This document shows positions 7,477 through 14,597 of a DNA stretch of 19,369 nucleotides, one piece after another. The notes under the pieces are model-generated. The model did not search any database. It saw only the letters and a list, made by a program, of their open reading frames with translations, and was not told the DNA's origin. Position 1 is the stretch's first letter, and each line of letters begins with the position of its first letter. Both the position numbers and the translations under genes were made by a program. The DNA lies in the NCBI GenBank assembly GCA_027346925.1, contig DAIERH010000019.1, positions 1 through 19,369 on the forward strand, given 5' to 3'. The stretch is from Geobacter sp. Its GTDB lineage: Bacteria > Desulfobacterota > Desulfuromonadia > Geobacterales > Pseudopelobacteraceae.

Positions 7477-7505
7477 ATAGTACGAAAAATGGTGTGCCGC
7501 TTCAA
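7477..7505 (-). promoter_or_regulatory. Candidate ppiA promoter with overlapping dyad
   Basis: On the minus strand TTGAAG (7505-7500) and TACTAT (7482-7477) are 17 bases apart. A perfect dyad ATCGTG-GAG-CACGAT (7464-7478) covers the end of the -10 and the expected start site, where an operator could lie. No known regulator is recognised from this sequence. Confidence 0.5.
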
Positions 7506-7621
7506 GCGAAATCTCCCGCTATATTCTTGTGACGTATTGCTTTATACTTGGTTCACTGTAACCTTTGCCAAGCCGGCTTCGTCTTTAATAACAAAGCACC
7601 ACGCTACCAGAAAGGAATACC

Positions 7622-8104
7622 ATGAGAACAATCTTCAAAAATCTGGCAGCCGCCGTGGTACTCGTCACCGCCGTAAGCCTCGCACCCGCCGGCGTATCCG
7701 CCTTCACGGGCGAGGAGGGTCTGCCCATGGCAGGTCCGCGCTTCAACAGGATGTCCACGGAGTTGGGCCTTTCAGCACAACAGCAACAGGACATCAAGGC
7801 GATCCTTCGGAAGGACGGGGCACAATTCCTGCCTCTGCTGAAACAATTCATGGCCGAGCGCCGCGCCCTGCGGGCGCTGATCCAGGCCGATGCCCTCGAT
7901 GAGGCCGCCATCCGGGCGCAATCGGCCAAGGTTGCGGCAATTCAGGCCGACCTGGCTGTGCAGCGAGCCCGCGTGGGCCAGGAGGTACGCAAGCTGCTGA
8001 CCCCGGAACAGACACTGAAACTCAAGGAATTCCAGGCAGGGATGGACGGTAAGCGTAACCGGATGCTTTCCCGTGCCATCAGGCGGATCGAGCGGGATAA
8101 ATAA
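7622..8104 (+). CDS. Spy/CpxP-like periplasmic LTXXQ protein
   Basis: This 160-residue protein has a signal peptide (about 1-27, ending GVSA) and a mature helical region of the Spy/CpxP/LTXXQ family. The paired motifs are LGLSAQQQQDIKAIL and LLTPEQTLKLKEF, the second giving a canonical LTxxQ. Family members are periplasmic chaperones or stress sensors that bind unfolded protein or metals. The start has AAAGGA five bases upstream. It is the first gene of an operon continuing into an ECF sigma factor, a short membrane protein and a second protein of similar type, which suggests a role in sensing envelope stress. I see no convincing promoter in the 183-base gap upstream on this strand. Confidence 0.85.
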   Translation: MRTIFKNLAAAVVLVTAVSLAPAGVSAFTGEEGLPMAGPRFNRMSTELGLSAQQQQDIKAILRKDGAQFLPLLKQFMAERRALRALIQADALDEAAIRAQSAKVAAIQADLAVQRARVGQEVRKLLTPEQTLKLKEFQAGMDGKRNRMLSRAIRRIERDK

Positions 8105-8105
8105 G

Positions 8106-8675
8106 TTGGACGTGGACAGGACGCCACATGAACCTTCCGACGAGCACCTCGTCAAAGCGACTCTTGCGGGCGATAACGGGGCATTCGCCCAACTCGTGAC
8201 GAGATACAAACGTCGTGTCTTCTCCCTTGCGGCACGCTTCGCCCGGGATAACGACGAACTGGAGGATATCTGCCAGGAGGTGTTCATCAAGGTCTATGAA
8301 AACCTGGGGGGGTTCCGCCGCGATGCCCCTTTCGAACACTGGTTGACGCGGATTGCGGTTCACGCATGCCATGATGCGTTGCGCAGGAAACGGCATGCCT
8401 ACCGGCACACATCCCTGGATGAACAGGCGATGGAGGTACGTGATCATAGCGCCGAGGCACGCCAGGAGGCGCGCCAGGCGCGAGATTTGCTGGCCTGGGC
8501 CATGGAGCAGTTGAGTCCCCAGGAGAAACTGGTGATCACCCTGCTGGAACTGGAGGGGTACTCGGTGAGCGAGATCGCCGGAATGACCGGATGGAGCACG
8601 GCAAACGTAAAGGTACGGGCTTACCGCGCCAGGCTGGCATTAAAACGGATAGTGGAGAAGAACGATGAGCGCTGA
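8106..8675 (+). CDS. ECF-type RNA polymerase sigma factor
   Basis: This protein of about 189 residues has sigma region 2 (ELEDICQEVFIKVYENL, then FEHWLTRIAVHACHDALRRK) and region 4 (LSPQEKLVITLLELEGYSVSEIAGMTGWSTANVKVRAYRARLALK), with no regions 1 or 3, as in the ECF/sigma-70 group 4 family. The start is uncertain. An ATG at 8073 would overlap the previous gene by 32 bases and has no ribosome binding site. TTG at 8106, two bases after the previous stop and eight bases from GGGA, is preferred, and GTG at 8112 is possible. The gene overlaps the next by 11 bases, so it is probably held by that membrane protein. Confidence 0.92.
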   Translation: MDVDRTPHEPSDEHLVKATLAGDNGAFAQLVTRYKRRVFSLAARFARDNDELEDICQEVFIKVYENLGGFRRDAPFEHWLTRIAVHACHDALRRKRHAYRHTSLDEQAMEVRDHSAEARQEARQARDLLAWAMEQLSPQEKLVITLLELEGYSVSEIAGMTGWSTANVKVRAYRARLALKRIVEKNDER

Positions 8676-8970
8676 CATTGACGAAAGACTCGACAAGCTC
8701 TTTGCGGAGGCGCGGAACAGGCGACCCGATACATCGGGCCTGGAGTTGAATTTCGAAACCAGGCTCATGGCCAGGATTCGGGAGCGGCGGAGAGCGGGAA
8801 TACCGTGGTATGCGCTGGTTTGGCGCATGATCCCGGCCTTTGCCGTCATCGCCACAACCATTGCGGTCTGCACCATAAGTTTCCAGCCAGCCGGTTCACA
8901 TGACCTGTTCGCGGCCATCACCAACAGCCATGAAGAGTATCTGGCCTCGAATTGCCTGACGGGAGAATGA
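8665..8970 (+). CDS. Short single-pass membrane protein, candidate anti-sigma factor
   Basis: This 101-residue protein has a charged cytoplasmic N terminus (about 1-46), one membrane helix (about 48-73) and a short C-terminal tail outside. It starts 11 bases before the end of the ECF sigma gene, with GGAGAAGA upstream, and ends in an overlap with the next reading frame. Size, topology and position are those of small anti-sigma factors such as CnrY. I see no zinc-binding HxxxCxxC anti-sigma motif. There is no clear family signature, so the anti-sigma role is inferred from context. Confidence 0.75.
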   Translation: MSADIDERLDKLFAEARNRRPDTSGLELNFETRLMARIRERRRAGIPWYALVWRMIPAFAVIATTIAVCTISFQPAGSHDLFAAITNSHEEYLASNCLTGE

Positions 8971-8975
8971 AATTT

Positions 8976-9377
8976 ATGCCGAAAAATGCCACGGCCATAC
9001 TGGGGATACTGTTAGTCTTCCTTCTGGGCGCTGCCAGTGGTGCCCTGGTGACACACATGGTCCACCTGGCCCGCCTGGAGGCGTTCATCAGCGGCGGTCC
9101 CGCGGCACGGGAGGAACACATCGTAAAGCGCCTCACCAGGGAACTCGACCTGGACAGCAGGCAGCAGGGCCAGGTCAGGGACATCGTGCAAGAAACCCAT
9201 TCCGCCGTGAGCGCCATGAAGGGACAAATGCGCCCTCATATCGAGGCCTTGCTCGAACAGGGCCAAGAACGGATCAACGCGGTTTTGAGACCCGAGCAGC
9301 GAGAAAAGTTCGCGAAAATCACCTCTGAACGCAAGGCCCGCAACTGCAGGGAAAGGCTATATCCGGAGCAGCCCTGA
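8976..9377 (+). CDS. Membrane-anchored CnrX/ZraP-like periplasmic sensor
   Basis: This 133-residue protein has an N-terminal membrane anchor (about 5-28) and a helical periplasmic domain of the heavy-metal-resistance/LTXXQ type: LTRELDLDSRQQGQVRDIV (53-71), a long amphipathic helix and VLRPEQREKFAKI (103-115). CnrX and ZraP share this plan. The ATG at 8976 is chosen because GGGAGA lies nine bases upstream; starts at 8952 or 8967 have poor spacing. There is no CnrX-style His-rich metal site. H49, H75 and H88 are candidates only. It is the last gene of the sigma/anti-sigma operon and probably senses envelope state or metal ions. No terminator is obvious in 9378-9481. Confidence 0.75.
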   Translation: MPKNATAILGILLVFLLGAASGALVTHMVHLARLEAFISGGPAAREEHIVKRLTRELDLDSRQQGQVRDIVQETHSAVSAMKGQMRPHIEALLEQGQERINAVLRPEQREKFAKITSERKARNCRERLYPEQP

Positions 9378-9481
9378 CATAGCCCCGCCGTCGTGCGATA
9401 TCCCTACGTATAACTGTCCGTTCGAGGCGGATAAAGTACACCATAGACATGGTATTGGGTAATCGAGTGAGCACCGCCAAC

Positions 9482-9703
9482 TTAACTTCCGTTTCCCGGC
9501 AGACTGTAATCATCCCCCTCGACGCATTCCGATTGCGCCTCCAGAAAGGATTTTTCCTGTGGGTCCCTGATGATCTCGGTCACACCATGGTTGACCGACC
9601 AGACCGTGCCGCAGATACTGCATTCGGTGATGCCTTCGTCAAAGCCGCTCGAACGCAGTGTAATATCCACCTGTTTGTGGTTTTTGCACACAGGGCATCT
9701 CAT
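9482..9703 (-). CDS. Small zinc-ribbon protein of unknown function
   Basis: This 73-residue protein starts at the ATG at 9703, which has the excellent ribosome binding site AAAGGAGG six to seven bases upstream. The longer open frame reaching 9907 has no such support. Two CxxC pairs, MRCPVC (C3/C6) and ECSIC (C28/C31), are separated by 21 residues and would bind zinc as a ribbon. The rest is acidic and hydrophilic, ending GDDYSLPGNGS, with no signal peptide. It is transcribed against both neighbours. A possible promoter, TTGCAA then CATACT, lies about 70-95 bases upstream. I do not recognise a characterised family; nucleic-acid or protein binding is only a guess. Confidence 0.8.
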   Translation of the reverse strand: MRCPVCKNHKQVDITLRSSGFDEGITECSICGTVWSVNHGVTEIIRDPQEKSFLEAQSECVEGDDYSLPGNGS

Positions 9704-9834
9704 AACGATCCTCCTTTCACGCCAAAGGCGAAGAGTACATCTCATCTGTATAAAGTATGGCAAGGAATCACCTGTTTGCAAGCACGAATCTGTTGCCTGG
9801 GCATGCCCTAATCCCAAGGCTCGACAGGGGGTGT

Positions 9835-9862
9835 TTGCCACTCCGATGATTTCTGGTAAACT
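9835..9862 (+). promoter_or_regulatory. Candidate promoter of the DUF3300-DUF2950 pair
   Basis: TTGCCA (9835-9840) and TAAACT (9857-9862) are 16 bases apart, about 45 bases before the start of the DUF3300 gene. It is the best match in this intergenic region. Confidence 0.45.
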
Positions 9863-9906
9863 GCAACGGAAAGCCAATCGACGGGTGCGGCAGCATGGAG
9901 ATGGCA

Positions 9907-11181
9907 ATGAAAACTATCCTGATCACGATAACAGCTGCGCTCCTTGCCGTGGGTCTTGCCCCGGGGCGGACAACGTGGGCCGATAATGACGACCAGCAGG
10001 GGACGTACGAAGAAATGCAGCCCGGCAACGACCTGTTCACGCCGGATGAGTTGGATGACCTGCTGGCCCCCATCGCGCTCTATCCCGACCCCCTGATCGC
10101 CCAGATTCTGCCCGCAGCGACCTTTATCGATCAGATCGACGAGGCGGCGCGCTATGTCAGGCAGTACGGCAGATCGGCCCCGATCGATGACCAGCCCTGG
10201 GATGTGAGCGTCAAGGCAGTGGCCCATTACCCGGATGTGCTGTTCATGATGGACCAGAAATACGACTGGAGTGTATCCCTTGGCCAGGCCTTCGCCAGCC
10301 AGGAGCAGGATGTCATGGATGCCATCCAGCGCCTGCGGGACGAGGCGCAGGCGGCAGGCAACCTGGTTTCCACACCACAGCAACAGGTAATCGATGAAGG
10401 AGGGACCGTCAGTATCGTCCCGGCAGCGCCCGACGTGATATACGTTCCCCAGTACGACCCCCTGGTGGTGTACGTGGAGCCCGCCTACCCCTCCTACGGG
10501 TTTGTCACCTTCGGCACCGGGTTTACCCTCGGCATCTGGCTCAACCGGGATTGCGACTGGGGTCGGCACCGGGTCTATTACCATGGCTGGCGCGGCGGCG
10601 GCTGGATCGGCCGTGCCCGACCCTACGTCCATGACCGGGGACACATCTACATCAACAATATCTACAGGACCACCACCATCAACCGCAGGGTGATGCAGCA
10701 CGACACGCTCCGCTTCCGCGAAGACCTCCGCCGCAACGTGCAACTGCGCCGAGAGCGCGGAGTCCTGCCGGCGCCCGGCGGACGGGGGCAGCGACCGCGC
10801 GGTCAAAGCGCCGGACAGGGGATGCCGCCACGCCCCACCGTGCGACAGCCCGCTCCGCCTGCCCAATTCCCCCGGCCGGCCGCAACCGCGACCCGTCGTC
10901 CGCAACTTCCGGACAACAGGGATCTCTACCGTGGCCGGCAGCCGCAGGGTACACAACCCGCGCCGTTTGCCGGTTACGGTGGCTACGGCAGCAGGGGCGA
11001 GGCCAAGACGTACCGCGAACGCGGGCAGTCCAGCCGTCAAAACATCCGTCAATCCCCCCCCCGGCAGGCACCCCCCGGCCGCCCCCCTGCCCCGGCTCAA
11101 CGGCAAGGGACGTCCGGTGGCAGACAATCCACGACGGCGCCCGCCGGTCACGGTGGCGGAGGGCAACGGCCGCAACGTTAG
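9907..11181 (+). CDS. DUF3300 exported protein with Pro/Gln/Arg-rich tail
   Basis: This 424-residue secreted protein has a signal peptide (about 1-25) and the DUF3300 region LDDLLAPIALYPDPLIAQIL, then AVAHYPDVLFMMDQKYDWSV and APDVIYVPQYDPLVVYV. A Gly/Trp/Tyr-rich segment follows (HGWRGGGWIGR). The last 150 or so residues are low-complexity, rich in Pro, Gln, Arg and Gly, and probably disordered. The ATG at 9907 is chosen because GGAG lies six bases upstream; an ATG at 9895 would add four residues with no ribosome binding site. The function of DUF3300 is unknown. The next gene encodes DUF2950, a pairing seen in other bacteria, which suggests they work together in the envelope. Confidence 0.88.
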   Translation: MKTILITITAALLAVGLAPGRTTWADNDDQQGTYEEMQPGNDLFTPDELDDLLAPIALYPDPLIAQILPAATFIDQIDEAARYVRQYGRSAPIDDQPWDVSVKAVAHYPDVLFMMDQKYDWSVSLGQAFASQEQDVMDAIQRLRDEAQAAGNLVSTPQQQVIDEGGTVSIVPAAPDVIYVPQYDPLVVYVEPAYPSYGFVTFGTGFTLGIWLNRDCDWGRHRVYYHGWRGGGWIGRARPYVHDRGHIYINNIYRTTTINRRVMQHDTLRFREDLRRNVQLRRERGVLPAPGGRGQRPRGQSAGQGMPPRPTVRQPAPPAQFPRPAATATRRPQLPDNRDLYRGRQPQGTQPAPFAGYGGYGSRGEAKTYRERGQSSRQNIRQSPPRQAPPGRPPAPAQRQGTSGGRQSTTAPAGHGGGGQRPQR

Positions 11182-11239
11182 CATGGCCTCCGCAGCTGCG
11201 CACCCGCTGTAAACTGTACTCAGGAAAGGAACTCCAGGC

Positions 11240-12214
11240 ATGACGAACCATATGCGCAGCATCGTTTACCATGGCAGGGTATGGTGTCGCATCGCAGCCA
11301 TGCTGTTGATGATGGCCGCATTGCAGGCCGGCGCCCTTGCCGCACAACCTGCTCCGGCCCAACGCACATTTTCCTCGGCCGAAGAGGCCCGTCAGGCGCT
11401 GGTCGGCGCTGTCCGGGCAAAGGACCATGGCGCCCTGAGGGCGATCTTCGGGCCAGTCGCCAGTGAGCTCGAACCGGGCGATCCGGTGGAGCAGGCCGAG
11501 GAATTCGAGCGTTTTTCCCACCACGTGGCTGAAGGAGTGGAGCTTGTAAAGGAGGACGGGGCAAAGGCGACCCTGCTCATCGGCGCTAAAAAATGGCCTT
11601 TTCCCGTACCGATCGTCAACAAGGGAGGCGCATGGCTGTTTGACACCGAGGCGGGCCGCGAGGAAATCATCAACCGCCGCATCGGCCACAACGAACTGCT
11701 GGCCATCAAGGCCTGCCGGGCCTATGTGGATGCACAGCGGGAATATTACACCATGCCGGAACCGGACGGCGACCAGATCCCCAAGTATGCCCAGCGCATG
11801 ATCAGTACGCCCGGCAGGAGAGACGGCCTCTACTGGCCGACGCCGGCCGGCGCGAAAGAGAGTCCGCTTGGCCCGCTGGTCGCCAAGGCCAAGGAAGAGG
11901 GTTACATGCAGCAGCGCAAGCCGGGCGAAAAAGGTCCCCGTCCCTTCCACGGCTACTATTTCCGCATCCTCAAACAGCAGGGTCCGAGCGCTTCCGGGGG
12001 AAAGTTCAAGTACGTGATCAACGGCAATATGGTAGGGGGCTACGCCCTGGTCGCCTATCCCGCCCGCTGGGGGATTTCGGGGGTGATGACCTTTATCGTC
12101 AACCAGCGCGGCCGGGTGTACCAGAAGAACCTGGGACCGAAAACTCAGGAAATCGCCCGCCGGATGAAGGCCTACAACCCCGACCTGACCTGGAAGCTGG
12201 TGGAGGAACAGTAA
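11240..12214 (+). CDS. DUF2950 exported protein
   Basis: This 324-residue protein has a signal peptide after a short basic leader (hydrophobic core about 18-34, ending GALAAQ). The mature region is of DUF2950 type: FSSAEEARQALVGAVRAKD near the start, ELLAIKACRAYVDAQREYY in the middle, and HGYYFRILKQQG followed by GGYALVAYPARWGISGVMTFIVN towards the end. The length matches the family, whose function is unknown. AGGAAAGGA upstream of 11240 supports this start. It follows the DUF3300 gene by 58 bases on the same strand, so one transcript is likely. The short gap to the convergent nrdJ shows no clear terminator. Confidence 0.87.
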   Translation: MTNHMRSIVYHGRVWCRIAAMLLMMAALQAGALAAQPAPAQRTFSSAEEARQALVGAVRAKDHGALRAIFGPVASELEPGDPVEQAEEFERFSHHVAEGVELVKEDGAKATLLIGAKKWPFPVPIVNKGGAWLFDTEAGREEIINRRIGHNELLAIKACRAYVDAQREYYTMPEPDGDQIPKYAQRMISTPGRRDGLYWPTPAGAKESPLGPLVAKAKEEGYMQQRKPGEKGPRPFHGYYFRILKQQGPSASGGKFKYVINGNMVGGYALVAYPARWGISGVMTFIVNQRGRVYQKNLGPKTQEIARRMKAYNPDLTWKLVEEQ

Positions 12215-12257
12215 ACCGCCGGCCAATCATCCTTCCGAACACCCGGCATGACCGGTC

Positions 12258-13955
12258 TCAATCCACGTCCGCGAACCTGACCAGCGTCCCCCGTTTGGCG
12301 CCGTAGCGAAAGACCGTGATCCCCTTGAGACCCTTTTCAAAGGCCAGCAGGTACGCCCGCGCCACCGTGTCCTTGCCCGCCCTGGGGGGGAGGTTGATGG
12401 TCTTGGAGACCGCATTGTCGGTAAACTCCTGGAACGCGGCCTGCATCGCGATATGGTCCTCCGGCGGGATTTCGAGGGCGGTCCTGAACAGGCGCCGCAC
12501 CCCCGGGGGAATCCCGGCGATTCCCTTCAGCTTTCCCCTTCTTAGAACCTCGCGCATCAGCTCTTCCGTGTAGAACCCCTGTTCCCGCGCCGTGTTCAGG
12601 AAATACCTGTTGACCTCCTCCAGCGTCGTGTCGAGCACCAGGCGCTTGTAGGCGAGGGCAAAGAGCGGCTCGATGCCGCTGGAGCAATCGGCAATCGTTG
12701 CCAGCGTACCGGTGGGGGCAATGGTGGTGGTGGTGGCGTTTCTGACCCGCGGCATACCCGACCGATTGTAAATGGAACCGGCAAAATTTGGAAATGCCCC
12801 GCGCTGCTCGGCCAAGGCCGCAGAGGCACGGCGCGAGCGCTCGCTGATGAAGCGCATCACCCTGCGGGCCAACTCAAATGAAGAACGGTGATTGTAGGGC
12901 AGACCGAGCAGGATCAACAGGTCGGCCCAGCCCATCACACCCAGGCCGATCTTGCGGTTTCCCTTGTGCATCGCCTCGATGGCCGGCAGGGGATAGCTGT
13001 TGGCATCGATGGTGTTGTCCAGAAAGCGCACTGCCAGGTCGATGTCATCACCCAGGGCGTGATAATCCAACTCTCCGTTCTTCACATACGAGGCCAGGTT
13101 GATGGAACCGAGCACGCACGCCTCATAGGGAAGCAATGGCTGTTCACCGCACGGGTTGGTGCTTTCGAATGCACCGATATGCGGCGTGGGATTGGCGCGG
13201 TTGATGCGGTCGATAAAGACGATCCCCGGATCGCCGGTCTCCCAGGCGCTTTCCACGATCTCGTCGAAGACCTCCCGCGCCCGCAGCCTGCCGGCCTCCC
13301 GGCCCGAGCGTGGGTTGACCAGACCATACTCCCCATCCCCTTTGAGGGCCTCCATGAAGGCATCGGTTATGGCCACCGAGATATTGAAGTTGGCCAACTC
13401 GGCGACGCTGCGCTTGACGCGGATGAATTCGAGGATGTCCGGATGGTCGATGCGCAGTATTCCCATGTTGGCGCCGCGTCGCGCCCCGCCCTGCTTGATC
13501 ACGTCGGTGGCCATGTTGTAGATCCGCATGAACGAGACCGGCCCGCTGGCAATCCCCCCGGTGGAACGGACGATATCTTCCCGTGGCCGCAGGCGGGAAA
13601 AGGAAAAACCGGTGCCGCCGCCGCTTTGCAGGATAAGGGCCGCGTTTTTCAGGGTGTCGAAGATGCTCCGCATGGAATCCTCGACCGGGAGCACGAAGCA
13701 GGCGGCCAACTGTCCCTGGGGTTTTCCGGCATTCATGATGGTGGGGGAGTTGGGCAGAAACCGCAACGATGAGATAAGATCGAAAAAACGCTCCTCACAG
13801 GCGGCGGCGTTGCCACCGTACAGCCCTTCAACCGCGGCGATGGAGCGGGCGATGCGCCCGAACATCTCGCGGGGAGACTCCATGACCCTGCCTTGTTCGT
13901 CCTTCAACAGGTAACGGGCCTTCAGGACCGTGAGTGCGTTTGCCGAGAGTTCCAT
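12258..13955 (-). CDS. nrdJ: Adenosylcobalamin-dependent (class II) ribonucleotide reductase, short form
   Basis: This 565-residue protein makes deoxyribonucleotides using a thiyl radical generated from adenosylcobalamin. The active-site residues are visible: C86 in GQLAACFVLP and C280 in LPYEACVLGSINL as the redox pair, and N267, C269 and E271 in STNPCGEQ as the radical site. The substrate loop TTTTIAPTGTLATIADCSSGIEP is at 408-430. The protein stops soon after KGITVFRYG (544-552) and lacks the C-terminal cysteine-rich tail that reduces the active-site disulfide in most NrdJ proteins; no frame beyond the stop restores it. The ATG at 13955 gives the usual MELSANALTVLKARYL. An ATG at 14000 lacks a ribosome binding site. 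There is no ATP-cone. Confidence 0.93.
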   Translation of the reverse strand: MELSANALTVLKARYLLKDEQGRVMESPREMFGRIARSIAAVEGLYGGNAAACEERFFDLISSLRFLPNSPTIMNAGKPQGQLAACFVLPVEDSMRSIFDTLKNAALILQSGGGTGFSFSRLRPREDIVRSTGGIASGPVSFMRIYNMATDVIKQGGARRGANMGILRIDHPDILEFIRVKRSVAELANFNISVAITDAFMEALKGDGEYGLVNPRSGREAGRLRAREVFDEIVESAWETGDPGIVFIDRINRANPTPHIGAFESTNPCGEQPLLPYEACVLGSINLASYVKNGELDYHALGDDIDLAVRFLDNTIDANSYPLPAIEAMHKGNRKIGLGVMGWADLLILLGLPYNHRSSFELARRVMRFISERSRRASAALAEQRGAFPNFAGSIYNRSGMPRVRNATTTTIAPTGTLATIADCSSGIEPLFALAYKRLVLDTTLEEVNRYFLNTAREQGFYTEELMREVLRRGKLKGIAGIPPGVRRLFRTALEIPPEDHIAMQAAFQEFTDNAVSKTINLPPRAGKDTVARAYLLAFEKGLKGITVFRYGAKRGTLVRFADVD

Positions 13956-13962
13956 GGCAGAA

Positions 13963-13968
13963 AGTATA
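13963..13968 (-). promoter_or_regulatory. Possible -10 element of nrdJ, implying a very short leader
   Basis: On the minus strand TATACT lies seven bases before the nrdJ ATG. No -35 with normal spacing and no ribosome binding site is visible. If used, the transcript would start at or next to the start codon. This is a weak prediction from a single hexamer. Confidence 0.3.
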
Positions 13969-14058
13969 GTACAAATCCGCGGGAATGCATGCCAACCCAT
14001 TATTCATGCCATGGGAGGACAAAACACGGGAAAGCCCCCTGCTCGAACACATGCCGGG

Positions 14059-14087
14059 TTGCCGTTTGCACTGATCCAACGTATACT
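14059..14087 (+). promoter_or_regulatory. Candidate promoter of the lipoprotein gene
   Basis: TTGCCG (14059-14064) and TATACT (14082-14087) are 17 bases apart and lie 32 bases before the ATG at 14120. The AT-rich stretch around 14080-14103 stands out from the GC-rich background. Confidence 0.55.
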
Positions 14088-14119
14088 GGATTATATTCGT
14101 AGTAGCGGAGGGGACCAAC

Positions 14120-14581
14120 ATGGTACGAAAATGTATTATTGCAATGCTGCTTGTGCTCACGGCCGCCGGGTGTGCCAGTTACCACAAGGAGTTGGACACC
14201 AATCCCCCCTATTCCGGCCACCACTTCCGCTATTATGACCTGGAGATCACCTGGCGTTCGGAGCGGCAGGGTGACGGCGTTCTCCGTCTGGCCGGAACGG
14301 TCAATAACCTGCGCTCGGACTACCTGTGGGACATGGAACTGACCGCCCGGCTCGTGGACCGCGACGAGAAGGTCTTCGTCCGGCAGACCTACGACGATTT
14401 CCCCACCTACCTGGCGCCCGGCAAGCCCGAGCCGTTCCAAATGGAGTTCCGTCTCCCCCCCGGTACGCAACCCGAGCGGATTCGCTTCAGCTACTATTAC
14501 TGGCCGGTCGAGGCCCCGCCCCGGTTCAGGGGCGAGGTGGGGGACATCCCCGTCTTCGGCAGCTTTGAGGCGCCGCCGTGA
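14120..14581 (+). CDS. Small lipoprotein of unknown function
   Basis: This 153-residue protein has a type II signal peptide with lipobox LTAAGC (C18), so it is a lipid-anchored envelope protein. The residue after the cysteine is Ala, compatible with outer-membrane sorting. The mature part is a beta-rich domain: LEITWRSERQGDGVLRLAGTVNN, then WDMELTARLVDRDEKV and PEPFQMEFRLPPG. This pattern resembles FxLYD-like domains that describe 'tertiary' interactions of lipoproteins, but I cannot assign a family. The start is well supported by GGAGGGG six bases upstream and a promoter. It is divergent from nrdJ and convergent with rlpA, with 16 bases between the two stop codons. Confidence 0.8.
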   Translation: MVRKCIIAMLLVLTAAGCASYHKELDTNPPYSGHHFRYYDLEITWRSERQGDGVLRLAGTVNNLRSDYLWDMELTARLVDRDEKVFVRQTYDDFPTYLAPGKPEPFQMEFRLPPGTQPERIRFSYYYWPVEAPPRFRGEVGDIPVFGSFEAPP

Positions 14582-14597
14582 TGGGCGTCACACAATC

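Noticed and set aside
9703..9907. N-terminal extension of the zinc-ribbon frame to 9907
   Set aside because: The extension overlaps the DUF3300 promoter and lacks a ribosome binding site, while the ATG at 9703 has an excellent one.
10679..12226. 515-codon minus-strand open frame opposite the DUF3300 and DUF2950 genes
   Set aside because: It spans two supported genes and their spacer on the other strand, and its low-complexity translation mirrors their GC-rich codons.
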